Source: Emcibacter sp. SYSU 3D8 (GTDB lineage: Bacteria > Pseudomonadota > Alphaproteobacteria > SMXS01). From it: a stretch of 64,000 bases of DNA. Numbering within the stretch: the first letter of the stretch is position 1; every line of letters begins with the position of its first letter. Made by a program: the position numbers and the translations under genes. The notes below the pieces were generated by a model. It ran no database searches, was not told the DNA's origin, and was given only the letters and a program-made list of their open reading frames with translations. Shown here in pieces: positions 1-9,285 of this stretch. The stretch is taken from NCBI RefSeq assembly GCF_039655875.1, contig NZ_JBBYXK010000001.1, positions 1,016,001 through 1,080,000 of the forward strand. The letters run 5' to 3'.

Positions 1-137
1 ACGAGCCGCAGACCGTCGGCGCGAGCATGCACCGGGAGCTTTGGGTGCCCGCCGAGGAACTGGACGCATTCAACGCCCGGATTGTCGGCGTGATACAGGT
101 CGTCGCGACCTATGATCGCGGCGAGCGAACGAGCTAA
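1..137 (+). CDS. C-terminal end of a small protein, possibly ADP-ribosylation/crystallin J1 type (partial)
   Basis: The window opens inside an ORF read from base 3 and ending at TAA 135-137. About 44 residues are visible, including the stretch ELWVPAEELDAFNARIVG. From memory, this ending resembles small alphaproteobacterial proteins annotated as ADP-ribosylation/crystallin J1, whose C-terminus carries a similar LWVPAEEL..FN..IVG motif. The upstream part lies outside the window, so length and start are unknown and the family assignment is tentative. Confidence 0.5.
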   Translation, partial: EPQTVGASMHRELWVPAEELDAFNARIVGVIQVVATYDRGERTS

Positions 138-162
138 CCTCCGCACGCGCCAACCCCTCGTT

Positions 163-264
163 CGTCATCCCGGCGAAGGCCGGGACCCAGTCCCTCTTAC
201 GAAGAAACCGGCGCAAAATGCGCCGGATTCTCCAGTCTGGGCCCCGGCCTCCGCCGGGGTGACG
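163..264. repeat. Palindromic intergenic repeat of the GTCATCCC/GGGTGACG type
   Basis: The left arm (163-190, beginning CGTCATCCCGGCG) and right arm (237-264, ending GCCGGGGTGACG) are near-complementary. Between them lies a small perfect hairpin, CCGGCGC (208-214) / GCGCCGG (220-226) around AAAAT. Such elements recur in alphaproteobacterial intergenic DNA; a second, longer copy lies at 3623-3773. The element sits between the partial gene and the radical SAM gene. A long in-frame extension of the radical SAM ORF crosses it, which argues against the upstream start. Confidence 0.75.
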
Positions 265-324
265 ATGATGGTATGGAGACTAATGTTCTTGTTTTGTTCG
301 CTCCCGCCGATCTATTATCGACTC

Positions 325-1431
325 ATGCCCCGCCTCTACAAACCACCCGCGACCGTTCACGCCGTCCAGTCGGACGCCCGGCGCGGGCGCGGCGCCGCCT
401 CGAAATCCGCCGGGCGGTTCGAGCGGTTCCAGACTGAAGTGTTCGACGACGGCTGGGACACCGTCGACGAAGAGCCGCCGCCGCTGCGCACCACCGTACA
501 GGCGGACACCGCGCGCAGCGTCATCACCTACAACCAGTCGCCCGACATCCATTTCGACCGGTCAATCAACCCGTACCGGGGCTGCGAGCATGGCTGCGTC
601 TACTGCTTCGCCAGGCCGAGCCATGCCTATCTGGGCCTGTCGCCGGGCCTTGATTTCGAGAGCCGGCTGTTCGCCAAGTTCGACGCGCCCGACTTGCTGG
701 CAAAGGAGCTGCGCAAGAAAGGTTACCAGCCCGCCATGATCGCGCTGGGCGTCAACACCGACTGCTACCAGCCCATCGAGCGCGAGCACCGCATCACCCG
801 CCGCCTCCTCGAGGTGCTGAGCGCCTTCAACCATCCGGTGAGCATCATCACCAAGTCACAGCTGATCCAGCGCGACATCGACATCCTTGCCGACATGGCG
901 GAGCGCCAGCTCGTCATGGCCGCGGTGTCGATCACCTCGCTCGACCGCGAGCTCGCCCGGCGCATGGAGCCGCGCGCGGCGACGCCGCACCGCCGCCTGG
1001 CGACGCTGGAGGCGCTGAACAAGGCCGGCGTGCCCACCACCATCATGACCGCGCCGCTGATCCCGGGCCTCAACGACCACGAGATCGACGCGCTGCTCCA
1101 GGCCGCCCACGATGCGGGCACCCGCCGCGCCGGCTACGTGCTGCTGCGCATGCCGTTCGAGATCAAGGATCTGTTCCGCGACTGGCTTGCCGAGAATTAT
1201 CCGGACCGGGCGAAGAAGGTGATCAACCTGATCCGCGCGGCGCGCGGCGGCAGGGACTATGACAGCGAGTTCTTCACCCGCGGCAAGGGCAAGGGTCCCT
1301 ATGCCGAACTGATCGGCCAGCGCTTCCGGGCGGCGTGCCGGCGGCTGGACATGAACAAGGCGCCCCATCCGGTCGATTTTTCCAGGTTCAGTCCGCCGCC
1401 TGCGGCCGGGGATCAGTTGGCGCTTTTCTGA
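325..1431 (+). CDS. PA0069 family radical SAM protein
   Basis: A radical SAM enzyme of 368 residues whose substrate is unknown. The [4Fe-4S]/SAM motif CxxxCxxC is at Cys87, Cys91 and Cys94 (GCEHGCVYCFARP), as in the PA0069 / spore-photoproduct-lyase-like branch. The ATG at 325 (MPRLYKPP) is preferred because the open frame upstream runs through a palindromic repeat and is unlikely to be coding. The ORF ends 27 bases before rnhB, so the two may be co-transcribed, although no functional link is known. The family is well recognised but its reaction has not been established. Confidence 0.9.
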   Translation: MPRLYKPPATVHAVQSDARRGRGAASKSAGRFERFQTEVFDDGWDTVDEEPPPLRTTVQADTARSVITYNQSPDIHFDRSINPYRGCEHGCVYCFARPSHAYLGLSPGLDFESRLFAKFDAPDLLAKELRKKGYQPAMIALGVNTDCYQPIEREHRITRRLLEVLSAFNHPVSIITKSQLIQRDIDILADMAERQLVMAAVSITSLDRELARRMEPRAATPHRRLATLEALNKAGVPTTIMTAPLIPGLNDHEIDALLQAAHDAGTRRAGYVLLRMPFEIKDLFRDWLAENYPDRAKKVINLIRAARGGRDYDSEFFTRGKGKGPYAELIGQRFRAACRRLDMNKAPHPVDFSRFSPPPAAGDQLALF

Positions 1432-1458
1432 AACCGGCCACCGGGCTAAAACCGCCCC

Positions 1459-2045
1459 ATGCCGGATTATTCCATGGAACTCGAGATCGGCGGCATGGTT
1501 GCCGGAGTGGACGAGGCGGGGCGCGGGCCGCTGGCCGGACCGGTGGTCGCGGCCGCGGTCATTCTCGACATCGGCCGCCTCCCGGACGGCATCGACGATT
1601 CCAAGAAGGTGCCGCGCGAGCGGCGCGAAATGCTGCATGGCCTGATCGCGGCCTCGGCCCAGGTGGGCGTCGGCATGGCGAGCGTCGAGGAAATCGACAG
1701 CATCAACATCCTGCAGGCGACGTTGCTCGCCATGACCCGCGCCATCGAGGCGCTGCCGGTCGCGCCGCACCACGTGCTGATCGACGGCAACCGGCAGCCC
1801 GGATCCCTGCCCTGCGCCTGCCGGACGGTGATCCGCGGCGACGCCATCAGCCTGTCCATCGCGGCCGCGTCGATTATCGCCAAGGTCACGCGCGACCGGA
1901 TCATGACCGCGCTGGCGCTCGATCACCCCCATTACGGTTGGGAGCGCAACGCAGGATATGGTACGCCGGAGCACCAGCGGGCGCTATCTCTGGTAGGAAT
2001 ATCGCCTCATCATCGCAGAAGCTTCGAACCGATATATCGACTCAT

Positions 2046-2073
<28 letters not shown>
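1459..2073 (+). CDS. rnhB: Ribonuclease HII
   Basis: Type II RNase H, which cuts the RNA strand of RNA-DNA hybrids and starts removal of ribonucleotides misincorporated in DNA. The N-terminal family motif is DEAGRGPLAGP (Asp18, Glu19), with further conserved acidic positions in the LIDGN and AKVTRDR segments. The 204-residue length is normal for the family. A second start at 1474 (MELEIGG) is possible. The gene precedes ccrM, and its last 28 bases already carry GANTC sites belonging to the ccrM control region. Confidence 0.95.
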
Positions 2074-3262
<1,189 letters not shown>

Positions 3263-3284
3263 CACCGGCGCGGCAGGAACAGCC

Positions 3285-3569
3285 ATGAGGCCATTGCCGG
3301 GCTACGTCATCCCGGCGCTGCTCGTCGGCTTCCGGGATATCGCGTGGCTGTCCCTCATCATCTGGCTAGTCGTATTTCTGAGTCGCGAGCCGTAATTTAT
3401 CGAACGGTTTCTGCTCGGACTGGCATTCTATGCAGCGTGCTCGATCCTGTTCGCGTGCTACCTGCTGGCCGCACTCGCCGTGAAAGCCAGGGCGGGTGCG
3501 TTGGACCTAACGGCGTCACGGACCTGGAAAGAGAAATTTGCGCTCGTCTCGGACCACTCGGTGATTTGA
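3285..3569 (+). pseudogene. Small two-helix membrane protein interrupted by an in-frame TAA
   Basis: From ATG 3285 one frame runs for 95 codons to TGA 3567, broken only by TAA at 3393-3395. The first part (36 codons) holds a hydrophobic helix, VIPALLVGF..WLSLIIWLVVFL. The second part continues in the same frame with another helix (FLLGLAFYAACSILFACYLLAAL) and a polar tail. The frame being kept on both sides of the stop suggests a small inner-membrane protein gene inactivated by one nonsense change. A sequencing error or an intact 36-residue peptide cannot be excluded. The family was not recognised. Confidence 0.45.
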
Positions 3570-3622
3570 GATCGAAGCTGAGCTTTTTGATCGAGCTCTT
3601 ACCCTAAACCCTTAAAATATAT

Positions 3623-3773
3623 CGTCATCCCCGCGCACGCGGGGACCCAGTCGGGGCCGTCACGTGGCATCTCAACCGCTCGGTCACGAAGAATCCTTTT
3701 TGGCTGCGCTGGGCGCAGGCAAGGATCAACAAGCCCTACGAAGAGCTGGGTCCCCGCGTGCGCGGGGATGACG
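3623..3773. repeat. Long palindromic element with perfect 28-bp inverted arms
   Basis: The arm at 3623-3650 (starting CGTCATCCCCGCGCACG) is the exact reverse complement of 3746-3773, with 95 bases between. It is the best-preserved copy of the GTCATCCC family here. It lies between the broken membrane-protein gene and the 3' end of mutY, where it could fold into a long stem and terminate or protect the convergent transcripts. Confidence 0.8.
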
Positions 3774-3796
3774 GCCTTGGGGTGGCGGAAGCGAGG

Positions 3797-4852
3797 CTAA
3801 CCCCTTGCGGCTTTGATTGCTTTCGTCATCACCGTGGGTAACGCATAGTCCGCTAGCCGATCGAGCCGCACCCAGACCCCCTCCGCAACTACACCGGCCG
3901 AAACCTCTCCCCGCACCACATCCAGTTCCAGCCGGAAGTGGGTGAACACATGCACCACCGGCTCGTCGACCGCCGTCCATTCGGCCTGTGCCGGTGCGTG
4001 GCTCCAGCCGTCGGCTGCCGGGTCCTCGGTCCATGGGCTGGACGGCACCTCCATCATGCCGCCGAGCAGTCCTTCCTCGGGACGGCGGCGCAGCAGCACC
4101 TCCCTGCCCGCCTTGCCCTCGCGCTCCAGCCAGAACGCCATGCCGTAACGGGTCGGCCGCGGCTTCCTGGCCTTCTTGCGCGGCAGATCGGCCGCGATGC
4201 CGGCGGCGCGCGCCTCGCAGGCCCATGACCATGGACAGACCATGCACAGCGGAGTGCGCGGCGTGCACACGGTCGCGCCAAGATCCATCATCGCCTGGGC
4301 GAAATCGCCGGCGCGCGCGGCGGGCGTGATCGCCTCGGCCCAGCGCCAGATCTCCGGCTTCGAGTCGGGCAGCGGCGTCTCGATCGCACGCAGCCGGCTG
4401 ATCACCCGCTCCACATTGCCGTCGACCACGGTCGCGCCTTGATCGAAGGCGATGGCGGCGATGGCAGCCGCCGTATAGCGGCCGATGCCCGGCAATTCCA
4501 GCAGCACCGCCTCGTTGGCGGGAAAACGGCCGCCATGGCGCTCGACCACGACGTTCGCGCATTTGTGCAGGTTGCGGGCGCGGGCGTAGTAGCCCAGCCC
4601 GGCCCATTCGGTCAGCACGTCGTCGAGAGGTGCGGCGGCCAGGTCCGCAACCGTGGGCCAGCGCGTCAGGAACCGCTCGAAATAGCCCTTCACCGTCGCG
4701 ACCGTGGTCTGCTGCAGCATGATCTCGCTGAGCCAGACGGCGTAGGGGTCGGCAACCTCGCCCGGCGGCGCCCGCCACGGCAATGTGCGCCGGTGCCGGT
4801 CGTACCAGGCGAGCAGATCGGATTGCAGGCGCTGCGCATCGTTCAGAATCAT
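3797..4852 (-). CDS. mutY: A/G-specific adenine DNA glycosylase
   Basis: Removes adenine mispaired with 8-oxoguanine or guanine. Of its 351 residues, Glu43 (LSEIMLQQT) is the catalytic acid and Asp144 (VDGNVERV) the HhH-GPD aspartate. The cluster cysteines Cys196, Cys203, Cys206 and Cys212 give C-x6-C-x2-C-x5-C. A C-terminal NUDIX-like domain (from about residue 225) recognises 8-oxoG. In related genomes mutY sits beside the DUF721, dsbA and smc genes. Here it is separated from them by two minus-strand genes and faces away from them. Confidence 0.95.
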   Translation of the reverse strand: MILNDAQRLQSDLLAWYDRHRRTLPWRAPPGEVADPYAVWLSEIMLQQTTVATVKGYFERFLTRWPTVADLAAAPLDDVLTEWAGLGYYARARNLHKCANVVVERHGGRFPANEAVLLELPGIGRYTAAAIAAIAFDQGATVVDGNVERVISRLRAIETPLPDSKPEIWRWAEAITPAARAGDFAQAMMDLGATVCTPRTPLCMVCPWSWACEARAAGIAADLPRKKARKPRPTRYGMAFWLEREGKAGREVLLRRRPEEGLLGGMMEVPSSPWTEDPAADGWSHAPAQAEWTAVDEPVVHVFTHFRLELDVVRGEVSAGVVAEGVWVRLDRLADYALPTVMTKAIKAARG

Positions 4853-4921
4853 CGAAGCGTGATTAAACCAATCGGCAGCAACACGAAACCATGACTCGGC
4901 GGGGACCGATGACGGACCCTG

Positions 4922-5647
4922 TTACTGGCAGCGTTTCCGGTGTCCGCCGCGCGAGAATATCTCCGTGGCGGCCTCGAACGGCTTCTCGAGTTCCGGGTGC
5001 AGGGCGGCGCAGCTGGCGGTGATCGCATGTTTGCCCTGCGTATCGGGCGGCAGATGTTCCGGGATGAACCAGTCGAGTTCGCGTTCGACGCTGCCGGTGC
5101 TGCCGGCGCAAGGATCGGGCGTCCTGTAGACAAGCCCTTCCACCTCCCGCAACGCTCCCAGCAGCGCCACCGCTTCCTTTCCCGAAAGCGGGCCGGCGCA
5201 CTGGCGGCCTTCGCTGACGACCACATAGCGGCGCTGGCCCCAATCGGCCTCGAGGCGCTGGAACGGCGCACCGGGCTCGTGATGGACGAGGACGAACCTG
5301 AACTTGTTGAGGTCGTTATAGGCCTGTTCGAGATGCGCCTGCCCTGCCCTGGCCGAGTCCAGATAGATGTCGGTCAACTTGATACCGATCAGGAGGCCGG
5401 CGACCGAGACCGGCAGCGCCGCGCCGAGCAGCCATTTCGGTGGCAGGAAATAGGCCAGCAAACCGCCGGCCACGCCGGCGACGGCCGCCCCGAGAAGACC
5501 ATAGCCCAGGGCGATGGCCGGCCCTGCCAGGCCGCTGCCTGGGGGGACGAAGAAGCGTCCGCCGACAAATGTTCCGGCAACCAGGCCGCAGAGCACCAGG
5601 AAGATGACGAAGACGACGCCCAGGGCGATACGTTTGCCGCGCGTCAT
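4922..5647 (-). CDS. Membrane protein of unknown function
   Basis: About 241 residues when started at ATG 5647 (MTRGKRIALG); an in-frame ATG at 5677 would add ten. Three hydrophobic helices fill the first 90 residues. A soluble domain of about 150 residues follows, with scattered cysteines (RQCAGPLSG, PDPCAGS, ITASCAAL) that could form disulphides on the periplasmic side. The gene lies 50 bases downstream of the VWA gene on the same strand and is probably co-transcribed with it. No known family was recognised. Confidence 0.7.
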   Translation of the reverse strand: MTRGKRIALGVVFVIFLVLCGLVAGTFVGGRFFVPPGSGLAGPAIALGYGLLGAAVAGVAGGLLAYFLPPKWLLGAALPVSVAGLLIGIKLTDIYLDSARAGQAHLEQAYNDLNKFRFVLVHHEPGAPFQRLEADWGQRRYVVVSEGRQCAGPLSGKEAVALLGALREVEGLVYRTPDPCAGSTGSVERELDWFIPEHLPPDTQGKHAITASCAALHPELEKPFEAATEIFSRGGHRKRCQ

Positions 5648-5697
5648 GCCGCCACTCCCGCCGATTGACCGTTCCATCGATCCATCATTGCCCCCTG

Positions 5698-7857
5698 CTA
5701 TTCGGTGACAGTGAAGATGTCACGCGCCAGCACCTGATGCTGCAACCCTGTGACATAGCGCACTTCGTACTGTCCCGGCTTCTTGACCACCCGGCCGTGG
5801 ACCTTTCCAGTGGCGGCGCCCGTGGTGGCGGCGAACCCGTAATTGCTGCCGATGCTCCACATTTTGTGGTCCGGATAGCCCGCCTCGACGACGACGACCC
5901 GGTCCTGGCCAAAGCCGTCGCCGGTCCAGGCAACCTCGAAGTCCTCGCCCGCCTTGACTGTCGCGGGCGCATCCACGGTGGCCTTTGCCCGGGTCACGGT
6001 CAGGGGTGTGCGCGCCATGACCCGGCCGCCGGGCTGAAGCACATAGACCACCTCGTATTGTCCCTCGATCGCGGGAACCCGAATCGGCGCCGGGCTGACG
6101 GGGTTGTCATTCCTGGATATCCGTGCCCAGCTGTTCCGGTTGTAGGCCTCGGCGCCGGGCTCGACGACCGAGACGAAATCGTCCTGCCAGTCCTGCGTCG
6201 GTCCCTGCCATATGACGTCGATGGTCGAGCCGCCGACCGCCGTCTCCGGCGCCGAGACGCTCGCGGACACATCGGTCACCGTGATGGGGACGGTGTGCTG
6301 CACGGCGTGCATCATGCCGGGATAGGTGGTGTAGCCGCCATACATCACATACCGGATCTCATAGTCGCCGGGCGTCTCGGGCGTCGTCAGCACCGCGGGC
6401 TGGCCTTCCTTGAGCGGCGTGTAGCGCTTGTTGTCAAAAGGCCGTTCGAAGCCCGCGGGCACCAGGGTGAGGACATCGCCAGGGGTCAGCGGCCCGCTCC
6501 ATGCAATGTCGAGCCTGGTCGAGACGGGAACGGCGGCGGGCGCGTCGATGGCATAGAGGCTGTCGGTCACGGTGATGGGCCGCCTTGCCAGGATCAGCGC
6601 CGGATCGTTGAGGACATAGCGGACCTCGTACTCGCCCGGCACTGTCGGCGCGCCCAGCTTCGCCGTCGCCCGGTCGTCCTGGTCGACATCGCCATCGCCA
6701 TCCGTATCCACGGCGCTCTTGTCGCTGGTGCGGGCCCTCGCCGCCGGAAAGAAATAGATGTGCGCCAAGGGCGAATCATCGGGCCGGTTCATGCTGACCG
6801 CTGCACCCAGATCGTCCGGGCCCGACCATGCCACGTCGATGGCCACGCCTTCGGCCGTAGTCGCCGGCGCAGACAAGCTAACCGGAATTTCCAGGTCGAT
6901 CGGCACCGTGATGACCTTGGGTTGCTGTTCCTTCACCGTAAATGCGAGCTTTCCCTTCTTCGGCTTTCCATCCCGCCACCCGGTCCAGACCGCTTCCGCC
7001 ACATACTCGCCCGGCACGATCTCGGTTTCCGCCGCCCCGCCATTGGCGGTGAAGACGGGAACGCCGCCGACGGCGGGGGTCACCGTCCAGGACAGCCCCG
7101 AATCGATCAGCGGACCGCCATCGAGGATGGTCGCCTTCATGGCCAGGGTCGAGGGCACCGGCTCGCCTTCAGGCGCCGCCGTGCCGCCGGTTCCTTCGCC
7201 GGCGACCTGCGCCAGCGCATCGGTGAGTTCGTCGGCATCGCCGGCCGCCAGGAACCTCCCGCCGGTTTCCTCGGCGATGCAGCGCAGGCCGGCGCGCTCC
7301 TTCTCGGTCACGTCGAAGCCCACCACATGCACGGTGAAATCCAGACCGCCCTCCTCAAGCGCCCGCGCCAGCGCGCAGGGATCCGCATTGCAGGTTTCGA
7401 GTCCGTCGGACACAAGGATGATTGTCGCCGCCTTTTTCGTGTAGTTCAGCGCCGTGGCGGCATGCTCCACCGAACGCGTCAGCGGCGTCTTTCCCTTGGG
7501 CGAAAGCTCTCGCAGCGCGCCGATGATCTTGCCCCGCTCGGCGCCCACATCGGCCAGCGTCTCGATGTCGCCGCAGTCGCCTTCGCGCCGATGGCCGTAT
7601 GCCACCAGGCCGACCCGCTGCTGCGCCGGCAATCCCCGCACCAGCCCTTCGACGACGTCCTTGGCAATGACGATCTTGTTGGCGCCCTTGATCTGCCCCC
7701 ACATCGAACCGGAGGCATCGAGGATCAGGATCGTGTCCCGGGAAGCCGTCACCGGCGCGCCGCCGGCCGCACCGCTTTCAGCGAAACTCTGGTGACCTGC
7801 CAACAGCACGGCGCCCGTCGACGCCAGCACCATGGCGGTCCGAAGAAGTGTTTGCAT
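5698..7857 (-). CDS. Secreted VWA-domain protein with four Ig-like repeats
   Basis: 719 residues with an N-terminal signal peptide (MQTLLRTAMVLASTGAVLLA, cleavage near residue 26). A von Willebrand A domain follows (about 40-225) with the MIDAS motif DASGS at 47-51 and a downstream DGLET. After a linker domain come four related Ig-like repeats, at roughly 345-440, 446-538, 541-633 and 636-719. Each has a xxAPxxV..VxWxGP opening and a PGxYExRYV closing. Repeat 1 contains an EF-hand-like loop DTDGDGDVDQDD at 384-395. Likely a periplasmic or surface metal-dependent adhesion or scaffold protein; its ligand is unknown. Confidence 0.85.
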   Translation of the reverse strand: MQTLLRTAMVLASTGAVLLAGHQSFAESGAAGGAPVTASRDTILILDASGSMWGQIKGANKIVIAKDVVEGLVRGLPAQQRVGLVAYGHRREGDCGDIETLADVGAERGKIIGALRELSPKGKTPLTRSVEHAATALNYTKKAATIILVSDGLETCNADPCALARALEEGGLDFTVHVVGFDVTEKERAGLRCIAEETGGRFLAAGDADELTDALAQVAGEGTGGTAAPEGEPVPSTLAMKATILDGGPLIDSGLSWTVTPAVGGVPVFTANGGAAETEIVPGEYVAEAVWTGWRDGKPKKGKLAFTVKEQQPKVITVPIDLEIPVSLSAPATTAEGVAIDVAWSGPDDLGAAVSMNRPDDSPLAHIYFFPAARARTSDKSAVDTDGDGDVDQDDRATAKLGAPTVPGEYEVRYVLNDPALILARRPITVTDSLYAIDAPAAVPVSTRLDIAWSGPLTPGDVLTLVPAGFERPFDNKRYTPLKEGQPAVLTTPETPGDYEIRYVMYGGYTTYPGMMHAVQHTVPITVTDVSASVSAPETAVGGSTIDVIWQGPTQDWQDDFVSVVEPGAEAYNRNSWARISRNDNPVSPAPIRVPAIEGQYEVVYVLQPGGRVMARTPLTVTRAKATVDAPATVKAGEDFEVAWTGDGFGQDRVVVVEAGYPDHKMWSIGSNYGFAATTGAATGKVHGRVVKKPGQYEVRYVTGLQHQVLARDIFTVTE

Positions 7858-7974
7858 GATCTGCCCCCTGCTCCCCAGAAGCCTTGACCATGGCGGCTTT
7901 GGACACGGGAGACAACCCGCGGCGGCCCGGAAAATCGTTGCCAGTCCACCGGGGCGCTGTCAAAACTCTGCTCC

Positions 7975-8460
7975 ATGACCAACAAACGCTCAGGCCATGG
8001 ACCCCGCCGATTCGGCGACCTGGCGCGGCCATTGCTGAGTCCCGCGCTGCGCAAGCAGGGCTTCGCCCAGAACGAAATCGTGACCCGCTGGCGCGATGTC
8101 GTCGGCGCGCTGCTCGCCTCCCGCTCCATGCCCGAACGTCTGCGCTTTCCGCAGGGCGAGCGAATCGACGGCGTCCTGTTTATCCGCGTGGAAAGCAGCT
8201 TCGCGCTGGAGTTCCAGCACCTCACCCCCCAGATCCTGGAAAAGGTGAACACGTTCTATGGCTATCGGGCGGTCGCCAAGCTGGTGATGAAGCAGGGCCC
8301 CATCCCGCGCGCCGCGCCGCGTCCTTCCGTTACCGTGGCGGCCTTGCCGGCCGAGACGGAGGCGGGACTGGCACGCAGCCTCGACACGCTCAAGCCGGGG
8401 CCATTGAAGGAGGCGCTGGGCCGCCTTGGACGGCGAATCCTGGCCGATGGAAAAGCGTGA
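7975..8460 (+). CDS. DUF721 (DciA-like) protein
   Basis: 161 residues of the DUF721 family. The core runs from LLSPALRKQGF through EIVTRWRDVVG to RVESSFALEFQHLTPQILEKVNTFYGYRAV, the KH-like fold of DciA. In bacteria lacking DnaC/DnaI, DciA helps load the replicative helicase. The next genes downstream are dsbA and smc, a common alphaproteobacterial order. Family membership is clear; the helicase-loader role for this protein is inferred. Confidence 0.85.
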   Translation: MTNKRSGHGPRRFGDLARPLLSPALRKQGFAQNEIVTRWRDVVGALLASRSMPERLRFPQGERIDGVLFIRVESSFALEFQHLTPQILEKVNTFYGYRAVAKLVMKQGPIPRAAPRPSVTVAALPAETEAGLARSLDTLKPGPLKEALGRLGRRILADGKA

Positions 8461-8480
8461 CCAACGGCGTTCGCGGACTA

Positions 8481-8509
8481 TTGTCGCGCCCTCATGAACC
8501 TCTTATACT
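8481..8509 (+). promoter_or_regulatory. Sigma70-type promoter of dsbA-smc
   Basis: TTGTCG (8481-8486) and TATACT (8504-8509) are separated by exactly 17 bases, upstream of the dsbA start at 8553. A small inverted repeat, CACAA-CATC-TTGTG (8510-8523), covers the expected transcription start and could be an operator. Confidence 0.5.
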
Positions 8510-8552
8510 CACAACATCTTGTGGATGAGCCATGACACACCAACAACATCTC

Positions 8553-9266
8553 ATGTCTAAAGTGTTTCGCCTGCCCGCCGCCCTCTTGCTGGCGCTTGGC
8601 CTTTCCGTGGCCGCGTGCGGTGATGGCGGGGCCAAGGCTCCGGAACCGGCAAAGGCCGAGACAGCCGACACCGCGGCACCTGCCGCCGAAGATCCGGCAA
8701 ACGCCAAGCCCATCCCCGGCGTGCCGCTCGACGACATGGCGGAAGGCTCGGTCGACGCGCCCGTGACCGTGATCGAGTTCGCGTCGATGACCTGCCCGCA
8801 CTGCGCGCACTTCCAGCAGGAAACCTTTCCGCTGCTGAAGCGCGATTTCATCGACACCGGCAAGATCCGCTTCATCTTCCGCGAATTTCCGCTCGACAGC
8901 TACGCGGTCGACGCCTCGATCCTGGTCCGCTGTTCCGGCACCGAGAACTACTTCAAGGTTCTGAACAAGCTGTTCGCCGAGCAGCTGCAGTGGATGCCGG
9001 CGCCCGGCCCGATCAGCGAAGTATCGCGCGAGGCGACGCAGGACCGCCTGGCCGCCTATGGCGAGGAGTTCGGCGTTGACGAAAAGAAGTACCAGGCTTG
9101 CCTGGACAACAAGCCGCTGAAGGATCATCTGGCCAACCGCATGGACGAGGCCAGGGAACGCTACAAGGTGAACGGCACGCCAGCGGTCGTGGTCAACGGC
9201 AAGCTCGCGGCCTCGTCGTCCTATGCCGACGTGGCGCAGGCGATCAAGGACGCCACGCCCAAGTGA
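8553..9266 (+). CDS. DsbA family thiol-disulphide oxidoreductase, lipoprotein
   Basis: 237 residues from ATG 8553; an ATG seven codons earlier is possible. The N-terminus is a lipoprotein signal with the lipobox VAAC (Cys22), followed by an Ala/Pro/Glu-rich linker. The thioredoxin fold has the active site CPHC at 81-84 (SMTCPHCAHF) and the cis-Pro loop NGTPAVVVNGK. It should catalyse disulphide formation or exchange at the periplasmic membrane. It sits 19 bases before smc, a conserved alphaproteobacterial pairing. Confidence 0.92.
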   Translation: MSKVFRLPAALLLALGLSVAACGDGGAKAPEPAKAETADTAAPAAEDPANAKPIPGVPLDDMAEGSVDAPVTVIEFASMTCPHCAHFQQETFPLLKRDFIDTGKIRFIFREFPLDSYAVDASILVRCSGTENYFKVLNKLFAEQLQWMPAPGPISEVSREATQDRLAAYGEEFGVDEKKYQACLDNKPLKDHLANRMDEARERYKVNGTPAVVVNGKLAASSSYADVAQAIKDATPK

Positions 9267-9285
9267 GACCCGACGGAGAAACCGC

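Noticed and set aside
5665..7887. 740-residue plus-strand ORF opposite the VWA gene
   Set aside because: It is the mirror of a clear coding gene; GC-rich third positions keep the opposite frame open. The protein is His/Arg/Gly-rich with no domain.
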